Source of the DNA: Ga0077527 sp021300125
GTDB lineage: Bacteria; Pseudomonadota; Gammaproteobacteria; Burkholderiales; SG8-41
Direction: 5' to 3'
Assembly: GCA_046339595.1 (NCBI GenBank)
Contig: JBKDUF010000047.1
Location: 1 to 64,000, forward strand
Length of the DNA: 64,000 bases
The notes beneath the pieces were generated by a model. It saw only the letters and a program-made list of their open reading frames with translations, was not told where the DNA came from and ran no database searches. The translations under genes and the position numbers were made by a program. Below, one piece after another: positions 34,393 through 43,057 of the stretch (its first letter is position 1; each line of letters begins with the position of its first letter).

Positions 34393-35117
34393 ATCGAGGC
34401 AACGACGTGCGTGCCGCCGCTGCCGCCGGTGTCGTGCATTACAACAGCCTTGACTGGCCGCGCGGCGACGCATGGATTTTCACCTACGGCTCCCTGATGT
34501 GGGATCCCGGGTTCAGACACAGTGCCGCCGAACCGGCCCTGCTGCGCGGCTATCACCGCAGCTTCTGCATCGACTCGAACCGCTATCGCGGCACGGTCGA
34601 AGCGCCAGGTCTGGTGCTGGGACTCGATCCGGGCGGCGCCTGCCGGGGCATTGCTTATTGCATCGCTGCCGCCGACCGCAGCGAGGCGCTGGAAGCGCTG
34701 TGGCAGCGCGAGTTGCGCCGCGGCGTGTATTGGCCGCGGCTGCTGCCGGTCACCACGCCGCGCCGCCGCCGCATCGCGCTCGCCTTTGTCGCCAACCGCG
34801 GCCATGAAGGTTACGCCGGGCGTCTGGCGATGGAAGTCGCGGCAAAGCGCATCGCAGCCTGTTGCGGCGAGCGTGGCCCCAATATCGATTACCTGGTGAA
34901 CACCCTGCGCCACCTGGAAGCGCTGGGCGTGCAGGACCATCACTTGCTGCGCCTGATGGCGCGTGTGCGCGAATGCGCCAACCCGGGATCGGAAGGGGCG
35001 CGTGATAGACTCGCCAATGAAGCTGGCCAGGCAGCCGCTGCCGGCGGACCAAAGCGGGCGGGATCAATCGTCCGTACCCCAGGCAGAGGAAAGTCCGGGC
35101 TCCACAGGGAAGGGTGA
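34389..35117 (+). CDS. ChaC-like gamma-glutamylcyclotransferase, C-terminus running into rnpB
   Basis: The first 200 residues match ChaC-type cyclotransferases: AWIFTYGSLMWDPGF (the YGSLMW substrate loop, about 29-43), LRGYHRSFCIDSNRYRGT, and the GHEGYAGRL and NIDYLVNTLRHLEALG blocks. The enzyme would release 5-oxoproline from gamma-glutamyl compounds such as glutathione. The frame does not stop where the family ends but goes on about 40 residues, and its last 99 bases overlap the RNase P RNA gene. The tail is low-complexity and unlikely to be conserved; it may be a natural extension or the result of a lost stop. GTG start overlaps the pyrC stop. Confidence 0.75.
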   Translation: MNRGNDVRAAAAAGVVHYNSLDWPRGDAWIFTYGSLMWDPGFRHSAAEPALLRGYHRSFCIDSNRYRGTVEAPGLVLGLDPGGACRGIAYCIAAADRSEALEALWQRELRRGVYWPRLLPVTTPRRRRIALAFVANRGHEGYAGRLAMEVAAKRIAACCGERGPNIDYLVNTLRHLEALGVQDHHLLRLMARVRECANPGSEGARDRLANEAGQAAAAGGPKRAGSIVRTPGRGKSGLHREG

Positions 35118-35404
35118 CGGGTAACGCCCGTCCGCCGCGAGGCGAGGAACAGGGCCACAGAGAACGAACCGCCGATGGCCGGGGGCAACCCCGGATCAGG
35201 TAAGGGTGAAAAGGTGCGGTAAGAGCGCACCGCGCGCGTGGCAACACGGGCGGCACGGTAACCTCCACCCGGAGCAACACCGAATAGGCAAGCGTTGACG
35301 CGTCCCGCCGAGCTTGCGGGTAGGTGGCTTGAGCCGCGCAGCGATGCGCGGCCCAGAGGAATGGCTGCCCACGACAGAACCCGGCTTATCGGCCAGCTTC
35401 ACCC
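35019..35404 (+). ncRNA. rnpB: RNase P RNA (class A)
   Basis: The sequence follows bacterial class A RNase P RNA from end to end: GAAGCTGGCCAGGCAG at the 5' end, AGGAAAGTCCGGGCTCCA (CR-I), ACAGAGAACGAACCGCCGATGG, GGATCAGGTAAGGGTGAAA (CR-II/III), GGTGCGGTAAGAGCGCACCG hairpin, the CCACCCGGAGCAA segment, and ACGACAGAACCCGGCTTATC near the 3' end, whose CAGCTTC pairs with the 5' GAAGCTG. It matures the 5' ends of tRNAs. TAGACT at 35006-35011, 7 bases before the start, is a likely -10; the -35 region is poor. Confidence 0.96.
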
Positions 35405-35632
35405 CTTTCCGGGCCAGCCCGTGATTGCGGAATCCCGCCCGGGTCGGGCGGTGGCGACGCCGCCCCGCCTAATTGCCTGATTTTTAAGCACAATTATTTA
35501 ATGCGCTACTTTCAGTACGCGCAATATCCTATTGTTTTTTATGGTTTATTTTGTCAAGAAAATTGATGGTTTGCGGCCTCAACAAGCACACGTAAGTCTT
35601 TGTCGCGTAACAGGAAATCCGAAAAACGCGCT
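35405..35632. other. Gap between rnpB and the mra promoter
   Basis: No gene is visible. The first part is GC-rich; GGGCGG at 35446-35451 and CCGCCC at 35460-35465 form a stem, followed 16 bases later by a TTTTTAAG stretch, which may end rnpB. From 35480 to 35600 the DNA becomes strongly AT-rich (for instance TTGTTTTTTATGGTTTATTT near 35531), as often seen upstream of the mra promoter. No open frame with family features was found. Confidence 0.5.
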
Positions 35633-35660
35633 TGACCGACACAGCCCGCTTATTTATAGT
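35633..35660 (+). promoter_or_regulatory. Promoter of the dcw cluster (Pmra)
   Basis: TTGACC at 35633-35638, a 16-base spacer, and TATAGT at 35655-35660 match the sigma-70 consensus in five of six positions each. The leader to the mraZ GTG is about 70 bases. The first MraZ box begins at the last base of the -10 hexamer. Confidence 0.7.
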
Positions 35661-35684
35661 GGGATGAAGTGGTAAAAAGTGGGA
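35660..35684 (+). promoter_or_regulatory. MraZ operator: three TGGKA boxes at 10-bp period
   Basis: TGGGA at 35660-35664, TGGTA at 35670-35674 and TGGGA at 35680-35684 are separated by exactly five bases each. MraZ is known to bind TGGGN direct repeats with 5-base spacers in the mra leader and repress the cluster. The middle box deviates at one base. The position directly downstream of the -10 fits autorepression. Confidence 0.85.
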
Positions 35685-35738
35685 GAAATGGCTGCGGAAG
35701 GGTCCGCAGGCCTTCTGCCACGGGCCGGGGGGAGGCAC

Positions 35739-36185
35739 GTGTTTCGCGGGGTCGCACAACTCAATCTCGACAGCAAGGGCAGGCTGGCCGTTCCGGCACG
35801 CCACCGCGATGTGCTGCTCGAACGCTGTGCAGGTCATCTGGTGATCACCGCCGATGCCGACCGCTGCCTGCTCATCTATCCGCTGCCCGACTGGGAGCTG
35901 ATCCAGCAAAAACTTGAAGGCCTGTCCAACCTCGACCCGCGCGTGCGCGAGCTGCAGCGACGGTTGATCGGTTTCGCGGTGGATGTGGACATGGACGGAG
36001 CCGGCCGCGTGCTGATCACACCCGAGCTGCGCCGTTACGCGCAGCTTGAAAAGAGCGTGGTGCTGGTCGGGCAAGGCAAGAAATTCGAGTTGTGGAACGA
36101 GGAGCGCTGGGCGCAGCTGATCGACAACGCCGGCGGATTTGCCGCGGGCGGACTGCCGGCGGAGCTGGAGGACTTCTCCTTGTGA
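35739..36185 (+). CDS. mraZ: Transcriptional regulator MraZ
   Basis: A 148-residue protein with two AbrB-like SpoVT domains: FRGVAQLNLDSKGRLAVPAR at the start and MDGAGRVLITPELRRYAQL around residue 85-105, each with the DxxGR motif. It binds the TGGGN repeats upstream and represses the dcw operon. The start is a GTG at 35739 with GGAGG close upstream (3-base gap, tighter than usual), giving the normal length; an in-frame start at 35679 would overlap the operator itself and is not used. Its stop overlaps the rsmH GTG (GTGA). Confidence 0.93.
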   Translation: MFRGVAQLNLDSKGRLAVPARHRDVLLERCAGHLVITADADRCLLIYPLPDWELIQQKLEGLSNLDPRVRELQRRLIGFAVDVDMDGAGRVLITPELRRYAQLEKSVVLVGQGKKFELWNEERWAQLIDNAGGFAAGGLPAELEDFSL

Positions 36186-37117
36186 CCGGCGTTCATGCCG
36201 CGGTGATGGCGGAAGAGGCCGTCGCGGCATTGAAGGTGCGCGGTGACGGCGTGTATGTCGATGCAACGTTCGGGCGCGGCGGCCACAGCCGCCTGATCCT
36301 GGCGCGGCTGGGCGCGACGGGCAGGCTTATCGCGATGGACCGCGATCCGGAGGCCGTGGCTGCGGCGCAGGCGATTGACGATCCGCGTTTCAGCATCGCC
36401 CGTGCGCCGTTCAGCCGCATCTGCGAAGTGCTGCGGCAGTCGGCCGTGGCTGCGGTGGACGGTGTGCTGCTGGATCTGGGTGTGTCCTCGCCCCAGATCG
36501 ATGAAGCGCGCCGAGGCTTCAGTTTCCGCGGCGATGGACCGCTCGACATGCGGATGGATCCGCAGCACGGCCTGAGTGCCGCGCAATGGCTGCAGACGGC
36601 GACGGAAGCGCAGATCAGGGAGGTGATCAGGGACTATGGTGAAGAACGGTTTGCTAAACAGATTGCAGCAGCGATTGTTGCAGCTCGGGCGCGGGGGCCT
36701 GTTGACACCACACGAAAACTTGCCGCGCTCGTGGCAGAAGCCGTTCCCGCGCGCGAGCCACGCCAGGATCCGGCGACGCGCACGTTTCAGGCTCTACGGA
36801 TTCACCTCAATCAGGAGCTCGAGGAGCTATCGCTAGTGCTGCCGCAGTGCGTTGCCCTGCTGCGCGCGGGCGGAAGGCTCGTCGTGATCAGCTTCCACTC
36901 CCTTGAGGACCGCATCGTGAAAAGATTCATGCGCGCGCAGTCCACGGCTGACGCGTTGCCGGAGCGCCTGCCGGTGCGTGCGGCCGAGCTGCCGCAGCCG
37001 CCGCTGCGCCTCGTGGGCCGCGCGCAGCGCGCCACCGCGGACGAGGTGGCGCGCAATCCCCGCGCGCGCAGCGCGGTGCTGCGCGTGGCCGAGCGCACGG
37101 AGGCGCCGGCACGATGA
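36182..37117 (+). CDS. rsmH: 16S rRNA (cytosine(1402)-N4)-methyltransferase
   Basis: A 311-residue SAM-dependent methyltransferase (MraW). The SAM loop is YVDATFGRGGHSRLIL, followed by AMDRDP, LLDLGVSSPQIDEARRGFSF and the SFHSLEDRIVKRF block near the C-terminus. It modifies the same nucleotide as RsmI. The GTG at 36182 overlaps the mraZ stop. A short stretch at about 36640-36720 (KQIAAAIVAARARG region) is a little richer in A and T than the rest of the gene. Its stop overlaps ftsL. Confidence 0.94.
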   Translation: MTGVHAAVMAEEAVAALKVRGDGVYVDATFGRGGHSRLILARLGATGRLIAMDRDPEAVAAAQAIDDPRFSIARAPFSRICEVLRQSAVAAVDGVLLDLGVSSPQIDEARRGFSFRGDGPLDMRMDPQHGLSAAQWLQTATEAQIREVIRDYGEERFAKQIAAAIVAARARGPVDTTRKLAALVAEAVPAREPRQDPATRTFQALRIHLNQELEELSLVLPQCVALLRAGGRLVVISFHSLEDRIVKRFMRAQSTADALPERLPVRAAELPQPPLRLVGRAQRATADEVARNPRARSAVLRVAERTEAPAR

Positions 37118-37398
37118 GCCTGCGCATCACGCTGCTGTTGCTGGCTGCGCTCATCGCATGCGCGATGGTGGCGGTCACTACGCAGCACAAGGCACGCAAG
37201 CTCTTCGTCGAACTGGAGCGCGAGCGGGCCAAGGCCAAGCAGCTGGAGGTGGAATGGGGCCAGCTCCAGCTCGAGCAGGGCACCTGGGCGACTCACGCCC
37301 GGGTAGAACGCATCGCCACGCGTGAACTCAACATGAAGCTGCCGGTCGCGACCCGCATCGAAGTGGTTGCCCCCGTCGCCCCGGGAGCCCGCCCATGA
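37114..37398 (+). CDS. ftsL: Cell division protein FtsL
   Basis: A 94-residue bitopic membrane protein: a membrane helix at residues 3-22 (LRITLLLLAALIACAMVAVT) and a coiled coil after it (KARKLFVELERERAKAKQLE), ending in ERIATRELNMKLP. FtsL forms the FtsQLB complex that activates septal peptidoglycan synthesis by FtsWI. The place between rsmH and ftsI is universal. Overlaps both neighbours by four bases. Confidence 0.92.
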   Translation: MSLRITLLLLAALIACAMVAVTTQHKARKLFVELERERAKAKQLEVEWGQLQLEQGTWATHARVERIATRELNMKLPVATRIEVVAPVAPGARP

Positions 37399-39128
37399 GA
37401 CCCTCGATTGCCCGCGCCGCCACGCCGGAGTTGCCGCGCTGGCGCGCGCGCCTGGTTCTGTTCGGCGTTGCGGCCGCTTTCGTTGTCCTCGCTGGCCGCG
37501 CACTTTGGCTGCAGGCCCTCAACGACGATTTCCTGCAGCGCAAGGGGGAGTCACGCTATTCGCGGGTGCTCGAGATCGGCGCGAGCCGCGGCATGATTGT
37601 CGACCGCAACAACGAACCGCTGGCGATCTCGACCCCGGTGGAATCGGTGGCGGCGAGACCCGCAGACGTCGAGGCGCAACCCGCAGACCTGCGCCGCCTC
37701 GCGCTCCTGCTGGGCGTCAGCCAGGAGGAATTGCGCGAAAAGCTTGCCGATACCCGGCGTGATCATGTCTACCTCAAGCGCCAGCTGCCGCCGGAACAGG
37801 CCGAGCGGGTGGTGCAGCTCGGAATCCCCGGGGTGTTCCTGCAGCGCGAGCACCGCCGTTACTATCCGGCGGGCGAGGTGATGGCTCACATCGTCGGTTT
37901 CACCAACATCGACAACAAGGGCCAGGAGGCGATCGAGCTCGCCTTCGAGGACCGCCTCGCCGGCAGGCCCGGCAGCCGCCGCGTGATCCGCGACCGGCTC
38001 GGCCGCGTGGTCGAGGACGTGGAGAGCATCCGCGCGCCGCAGAACGGTGAGAAGCTGATACTGTCGATCGACGCACGCATCCAGAATCTGGCTTTCCGCG
38101 AGCTGCGCGATGCGGTCGCCGCCCATCGCGCCAAGGCCGGTGGCATTGTCGTGCTTGACGCGCAGAGCGGTGAAGTGCTGGCCATGGCCAACCTGCCCAC
38201 CTACAACCCCAACAACCGCGGCAAGCTCGACGCGCAGCGCACCCGCAACCGGGTCATCACCGACCTGTTCGAGCCAGGCTCGACCCTGAAGCCCTTCACT
38301 GCAGCCGCGGCAATCGAGGCCGGCCTGTACCAGGCCGGCACCGTGATCCAGACCGCGCCAGGGCGCATGACGATCGGCAGCCACACCATCAACGATGTGC
38401 ATCCCCAGGGTGCGCTGACCGTTGCCCAGGTGATCCAGAAATCCTCCAACGTCGGCACGGCGAAGATGGGGCTGGCGATGCCCTCGGAAACGCTGTGGGA
38501 CATGTTCCATCGCACCGGCTTCGGCGCGCCGCCGCGCTCCGGCTTTCCGGGCGAGGTCTCGGGCCGGCTGCGCGCGCACAGCAGCTGGAGACCGATCGAG
38601 CAGGCAACGATGTCCTATGGCTATGGCATCTCGGTATCGCTGATGCAGCTGGCGCGTGCCTATACGGTTTTTTCGTCAGACGGTAAGCTGTATCCGGTAA
38701 GCCTGCTCAGGCGCGACGGCCCTCCCGAGGGCACGCAGGTGATTTCCGCGCAGACGGCACAGGCCGTGCGGCACATGCTGGAGATGGCGGCACAGCCCGG
38801 CGGTACCGCCCCCGGGGCGCAGGTCGCAGGCTATACCGTGGCCGGCAAGACCGGCACCGCACGCAAGCTCGAAGGCAAGGGTTACGCCACCAACCGTTAC
38901 GTTGCCTCATTCGTCGGTTTTGCGCCGGCAACTAGGCCCCGCATCATCATCGCGGTGATGATTGACGAACCCTCCGCCGGACAGCATTACGGCGGTGCGG
39001 TGGCAGCGCCGGTCTTCAGCCTGGTTGCCGCCGGTGCGCTGCGCATGCTTGCGGTGCCGCCGGATGCGCCGGGCCGCACCACGGTTCTGGCGCCTGCCGA
39101 CGCGCCGCTGATCAAGGAGGATGTGTGA
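37395..39128 (+). CDS. ftsI: Peptidoglycan D,D-transpeptidase FtsI (PBP3)
   Basis: A 577-residue class B penicillin-binding protein that cross-links septal peptidoglycan. One N-terminal membrane helix (about 19-39), a pedestal domain (RGMIVDRNNEPLAIS), and the transpeptidase with Ser296-x-x-Lys299 (GSTLKP), Ser350-Ser-Asn352 and Lys485-Thr-Gly487 (KTGTAR). It works with FtsW, encoded further down. ATGA overlap with ftsL; GTGA overlap with murE. Confidence 0.95.
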   Translation: MRPSIARAATPELPRWRARLVLFGVAAAFVVLAGRALWLQALNDDFLQRKGESRYSRVLEIGASRGMIVDRNNEPLAISTPVESVAARPADVEAQPADLRRLALLLGVSQEELREKLADTRRDHVYLKRQLPPEQAERVVQLGIPGVFLQREHRRYYPAGEVMAHIVGFTNIDNKGQEAIELAFEDRLAGRPGSRRVIRDRLGRVVEDVESIRAPQNGEKLILSIDARIQNLAFRELRDAVAAHRAKAGGIVVLDAQSGEVLAMANLPTYNPNNRGKLDAQRTRNRVITDLFEPGSTLKPFTAAAAIEAGLYQAGTVIQTAPGRMTIGSHTINDVHPQGALTVAQVIQKSSNVGTAKMGLAMPSETLWDMFHRTGFGAPPRSGFPGEVSGRLRAHSSWRPIEQATMSYGYGISVSLMQLARAYTVFSSDGKLYPVSLLRRDGPPEGTQVISAQTAQAVRHMLEMAAQPGGTAPGAQVAGYTVAGKTGTARKLEGKGYATNRYVASFVGFAPATRPRIIIAVMIDEPSAGQHYGGAVAAPVFSLVAAGALRMLAVPPDAPGRTTVLAPADAPLIKEDV

Positions 39129-40594
39129 GCGCGCCGCGTTTCGATGCCGCGGTACTGCACCGTCTTGGCGTGCGGCGGCTGACGCTCGACAGCCGCACGG
39201 TGCGCCCCGGTGATGCGTTCCTGGCCTGCAGCGGCGAGACCCGAGACGGCCGTGATTTCATCGCCGATGCGGTCGGCAGAGGGGCCTCCGCCGTGCTGTG
39301 GGAGGCCGAGAGCCATGCCTGGAACCGGCGCTGGCGCGTGCCGCACTTCGCCGTGCCCGGACTGCGCCGCTGCGCCGGGGAAATCGCCGCCGATTTTCAC
39401 GGCAGGCCAAGTGCGCGGCTGTGGACTATCGGGGTCACCGGCACCAACGGCAAAACCTCCTGCAGCCAGTGGATTGCGCAGGCCCTGACCTGTTCCCGGC
39501 GCAAGTGTGCGGTGATCGGGACCCTCGGCAGTGGATTCCCGGGGCGCCTCAGCGCGGCGGTGAACACCACGCCGGACGCGGTGAGCCTGCAGGCGCGGTT
39601 GCGCGACTTCGAGCGTGCCGGCGCGAAGGCGGTATGCATGGAGGCCTCGTCGCACGGGCTGGTGCAGGACCGCCTTGCCGGTGTCGAGTTCGATGTTGCG
39701 CTGCTTACCAATCTCAGCCGCGATCACCTCGACTATCACGGCACGATGCGCCGTTACAAGGCGGCCAAGGCGCGCCTGTTCCGCTGGCCGACGCTGCGTC
39801 ATGCCATCGTCAATCTGGACGACGGTTTCGGGCGTGAAATCGCGCAGCGCTGGAAGCATCGCCGCGCCAGCCTGTTCGGCTACGGTTTCGGCCGCCGTGG
39901 ATCACGCCAGTGTGCCGGCCGTATCGAAGGCAGCAATCTTGAACTGGGTGCCGCCGGTATCGCATTCGACGTCACGAGCCCCTGGGGCCATGCGGCGGTG
40001 CGCAGCCCGCTGCTCGGCGCTTTTAATGCGGCCAACCTGCTCGCGACGCTCAGCGTGCTGCTCGCGAGTGGCGTCGAAATCGGGGCCGCTGCCGCGGTGC
40101 TGGAGCGGCTGGCACCGGCGCCTGGCCGCATGGCCCGCTACGGTGGTGGCGACAGGCCATTGGTGGTCGTCGATTACGCACATACGCCGGATGCCCTGGA
40201 AAAGGTTCTGCTTGCCCTGCGTCCGCTGCGTGCGCCCCGCGGGCGGCTGCTCTGCGTGTTCGGTTGCGGTGGTGAGCGCGATGCCGGCAAACGGCCGCTG
40301 ATGGGTGCGGTCGCAGCCTGCCTCGCCGACCACGTGGTGCTGACCAGCGACAACCCGCGCAGCGAGGATCCGCGCGCGATCATTGCCGACATTGCCGCAG
40401 GCACCGCAGGTGCACACGAGGAGATCGCCGATCGCCGTCGCGCCATCCTGTCCGCGGTTGCCGCGGCGCGCCGCGGCGATATCGTGCTGGTCGCGGGCAA
40501 GGGGCACGAAAATTACCAGGAAATTGGTGGGTTGCGGCGGCGTTTCGATGATGCCGCGGTGGTGAAGGCGGCGCTGGCCGGGAGGACACGGTGA
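39125..40594 (+). CDS. murE: UDP-MurNAc-tripeptide synthetase MurE (meso-diaminopimelate type)
   Basis: A 489-residue Mur ligase. ATP loop VTGTNGKT (104-111), the carbamylated Lys in YKAAKARLF (211-219), and DNPR at 409-412, the motif that selects meso-diaminopimelate rather than lysine. It adds the third residue of the stem peptide in the cytoplasm. The start is a GTG overlapping the ftsI stop. The C-terminal domain ends HENYQEIGGLRRRFDD as usual. Confidence 0.94.
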   Translation: MSAPRFDAAVLHRLGVRRLTLDSRTVRPGDAFLACSGETRDGRDFIADAVGRGASAVLWEAESHAWNRRWRVPHFAVPGLRRCAGEIAADFHGRPSARLWTIGVTGTNGKTSCSQWIAQALTCSRRKCAVIGTLGSGFPGRLSAAVNTTPDAVSLQARLRDFERAGAKAVCMEASSHGLVQDRLAGVEFDVALLTNLSRDHLDYHGTMRRYKAAKARLFRWPTLRHAIVNLDDGFGREIAQRWKHRRASLFGYGFGRRGSRQCAGRIEGSNLELGAAGIAFDVTSPWGHAAVRSPLLGAFNAANLLATLSVLLASGVEIGAAAAVLERLAPAPGRMARYGGGDRPLVVVDYAHTPDALEKVLLALRPLRAPRGRLLCVFGCGGERDAGKRPLMGAVAACLADHVVLTSDNPRSEDPRAIIADIAAGTAGAHEEIADRRRAILSAVAAARRGDIVLVAGKGHENYQEIGGLRRRFDDAAVVKAALAGRTR

Positions 40595-41967
40595 TGTCAC
40601 TCGCCCAGACTGCGGCGGCGATCGGCGCCGAAATGAGCGGCCCCGACGTGATCTGGCATGACGTGTGCACCGACAGCCGGACCCTGAAAAGCGGCGATCT
40701 GTTCGTCGCGCTGCGCGGCGGTCGTTTCGACGGCCACGATTTTGTGGCCCACGCTGCCGCTGCCGGTGCTGTGGCGGCGCTGGTGGCGCGCGATTATCAG
40801 GGCCCCGCGCCGCTGCCGCTGGCACGCGTTGCAGACACCACCCTGGGCCTTGCCGACCTGGCGGCCCACTGGCGCCGGCGTTTCACGCTGCCGCTGATCG
40901 CGGTGACCGGATCCAACGGCAAGACCACGGTCAAGGAAATGATCGCGGCATGCCTGCGTGCCCATTACGGTGATGAGGCGGTGCTTGCGACCCGCGGCAA
41001 CCTCAACAACCATATCGGGCTGCCGCTGACCCTGCTGCGCCTGCGCGACTCGCACCGTGCCGCCGTGGTCGAGCTGGGCATGAATCACAGGGGCGAGACC
41101 GCGCAACTGGCGCGCATCGCGACGCCCACCATCGGTGTGATCAACAACGCGCAGCGTGAGCATCAGGAGTTCATGGGTTCGGTGGATGAAGTTGCGGTCG
41201 AGCATGCCGACCTGCTGGCGGCACTGATGCCGCAAGGATGCGCGGTGATCAATGCCGATGACGCGCATGCCGGGCTGTGGCGTGCCGCAGCCGGCCGCGC
41301 GCGGGTGCTCGACTTCGGTTTGGGCGAAGCGGCCGTACGCGGGGAATGCCGCCTGCAGCCGGCAACGAGCCGCCTGAGCGTGTCGGCAGGCGGCGAGACC
41401 GCAGCTTTCGATTTGCCGCTGGCCGGTGAGCACAATGCGCGCAATGCCCTGGCCGCAATCGCCGCCGCCACCGCCGCCGGCGTGCCGCTGGCCACCTGCG
41501 CGCTGGCACTGACCGGATTTGCCGCGGTCAAGGGAAGGCTGCAGGAGAGGCCCGGACTGCGCGGGTCGCGCCTGATCGACGACAGTTACAACGCCAATCC
41601 GGATTCGGTGCGCGCTGCGATCGACGTTCTCGCGCAGGCGCCGGGCCGCCGGCTGCTTGCACTGGGCGACATGGGCGAGGTCGGCGAGAAGGGCGAGGCC
41701 TTTCACCGCGAAATCGGTGAATACGCCCGCAGCCACGGTGTGCATGTCCTGTTCACCACCGGTGAACTAGCCCGCCACGCTGCGGCGGCTTACGGCGCCG
41801 GCGCCAGCCATCACGAAAGCGCAGAGGCTCTTGCCGCTGCTGCCGCCAAGCTGCTCGACGCCGATGCCACGGTTCTGGTCAAAGGCTCGCGCTTCATGCG
41901 CATGGAGCGGGTGGTCGAAGCGCTTGAGGCCGCTGCGGTCGCCGCGGCCGGAAAGAAGGAGGGCTGA
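40594..41967 (+). CDS. murF: UDP-MurNAc-tripeptide-D-Ala-D-Ala ligase MurF
   Basis: A 457-residue Mur ligase adding D-Ala-D-Ala to the tripeptide. ATP loop VTGSNGKTTVKEMI, TRGNLNNHIGLPLTLL and ELGMNHRGE, DDSYNANPDSV and LGDMGEVGEKG are all standard. GGAGGA at 40581-40586 favours the ATG at 40594, which overlaps the murE stop as TGATG; a GTG three bases earlier is the alternative. Three bases separate it from mraY. Confidence 0.94.
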   Translation: MSLAQTAAAIGAEMSGPDVIWHDVCTDSRTLKSGDLFVALRGGRFDGHDFVAHAAAAGAVAALVARDYQGPAPLPLARVADTTLGLADLAAHWRRRFTLPLIAVTGSNGKTTVKEMIAACLRAHYGDEAVLATRGNLNNHIGLPLTLLRLRDSHRAAVVELGMNHRGETAQLARIATPTIGVINNAQREHQEFMGSVDEVAVEHADLLAALMPQGCAVINADDAHAGLWRAAAGRARVLDFGLGEAAVRGECRLQPATSRLSVSAGGETAAFDLPLAGEHNARNALAAIAAATAAGVPLATCALALTGFAAVKGRLQERPGLRGSRLIDDSYNANPDSVRAAIDVLAQAPGRRLLALGDMGEVGEKGEAFHREIGEYARSHGVHVLFTTGELARHAAAAYGAGASHHESAEALAAAAAKLLDADATVLVKGSRFMRMERVVEALEAAAVAAAGKKEG

Positions 41968-41970
41968 CGC

Positions 41971-43056
41971 ATGCTGCTCGAACTCGCTCAATGGCTGGAG
42001 CAGTACGTGCGGGCGTTCAACGTGTTCAGCTACCTCACGCTGCGCGCCGTGCTCGCCTGCCTGACCGCGCTGCTGATCTCGTTCATGGTCGGGCCGACCC
42101 TGATCCGCAAGCTCACCGCGTACAAGATCGGGCAGGCGGTGCGCGACGACGGGCCGCAGACCCACCTGGCCAAGGCCGGCACACCGACCATGGGCGGCGC
42201 GCTGATCCTGGTGGCGATCATCGTCACCACGCTGCTGTGGGCGGACCTGCAGAACCGTTTTGTCTGGGTGGTGCTGGTCGTCACCGTCGGGTTCGGTGCC
42301 ATCGGCTGGGTTGATGATTACCGCAAGGTCGTGCACCGCAACCCGAAGGGGCTCTCGGCAAAGGCCAAGTTTTTCTGGCAGTCGGTGCTCGGACTCGGCG
42401 CCGCAGTGTTCATCGCCTATTCGACCAACCTGCCCGCGCAGACCCAGTTCATCGTGCCCTTTTTCAAGGAAGTGGCCTATCCCCTGGGCGCGATCGGATT
42501 CATCGTGATGACCTATTTCGTCATCGTCGGCACCAGCAACGCGGTGAACCTGACCGACGGCCTTGATGGCCTCGCGATCATGCCGACGGTAATGGTGGGC
42601 AGCGCCCTGGGCGTGTTTGCCTACGTTGCCGGCAATGCGGTGTTCGCCAAATACCTCGGGTTTCCGTACATCCCGGGTGCCGGCGAACTGATCGTGATCT
42701 GCGGCGCGCTTGCCGGCGCGGGCCTTGCCTTTCTGTGGTTCAACGCCTATCCAGCCGAAGTGTTCATGGGTGACGTCGGCGCCCTGGCGCTGGGCGCGGC
42801 ACTGGGCACCATCGCTGTGATCGTGCGCCAGGAGATCGTGCTGTTCATCATGGGCGGGGTATTCGTGGTCGAGACGCTGTCGGTGATGCTGCAGGTGGCG
42901 TCCTACAAGCTCACCGGCAAGCGCATTTTCCGCATGGCGCCGCTGCACCACCACTACGAACTGAAGGGCTGGAAAGAGAACCAGGTGGTCGTCCGCTTCT
43001 GGATCATCACGATGATGCTGGTGCTGATCGGACTGTCGACGCTGAAGTTGCGATGA
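41971..43056 (+). CDS. mraY: Phospho-MurNAc-pentapeptide transferase MraY
   Basis: A 361-residue polytopic membrane enzyme that makes lipid I from UDP-MurNAc-pentapeptide and undecaprenyl phosphate. About ten membrane helices are visible. Catalytic and substrate motifs: TPTMGGALI, WVDDYRKV, NAVNLTDGLDGLA, FLWFNAYPAEVFMGDVG and the HHHYELKGW loop. Length is normal for proteobacteria. murD follows one base later if its first ATG is used. Confidence 0.95.
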   Translation: MLLELAQWLEQYVRAFNVFSYLTLRAVLACLTALLISFMVGPTLIRKLTAYKIGQAVRDDGPQTHLAKAGTPTMGGALILVAIIVTTLLWADLQNRFVWVVLVVTVGFGAIGWVDDYRKVVHRNPKGLSAKAKFFWQSVLGLGAAVFIAYSTNLPAQTQFIVPFFKEVAYPLGAIGFIVMTYFVIVGTSNAVNLTDGLDGLAIMPTVMVGSALGVFAYVAGNAVFAKYLGFPYIPGAGELIVICGALAGAGLAFLWFNAYPAEVFMGDVGALALGAALGTIAVIVRQEIVLFIMGGVFVVETLSVMLQVASYKLTGKRIFRMAPLHHHYELKGWKENQVVVRFWIITMMLVLIGLSTLKLR

Positions 43057-43057
43057 A

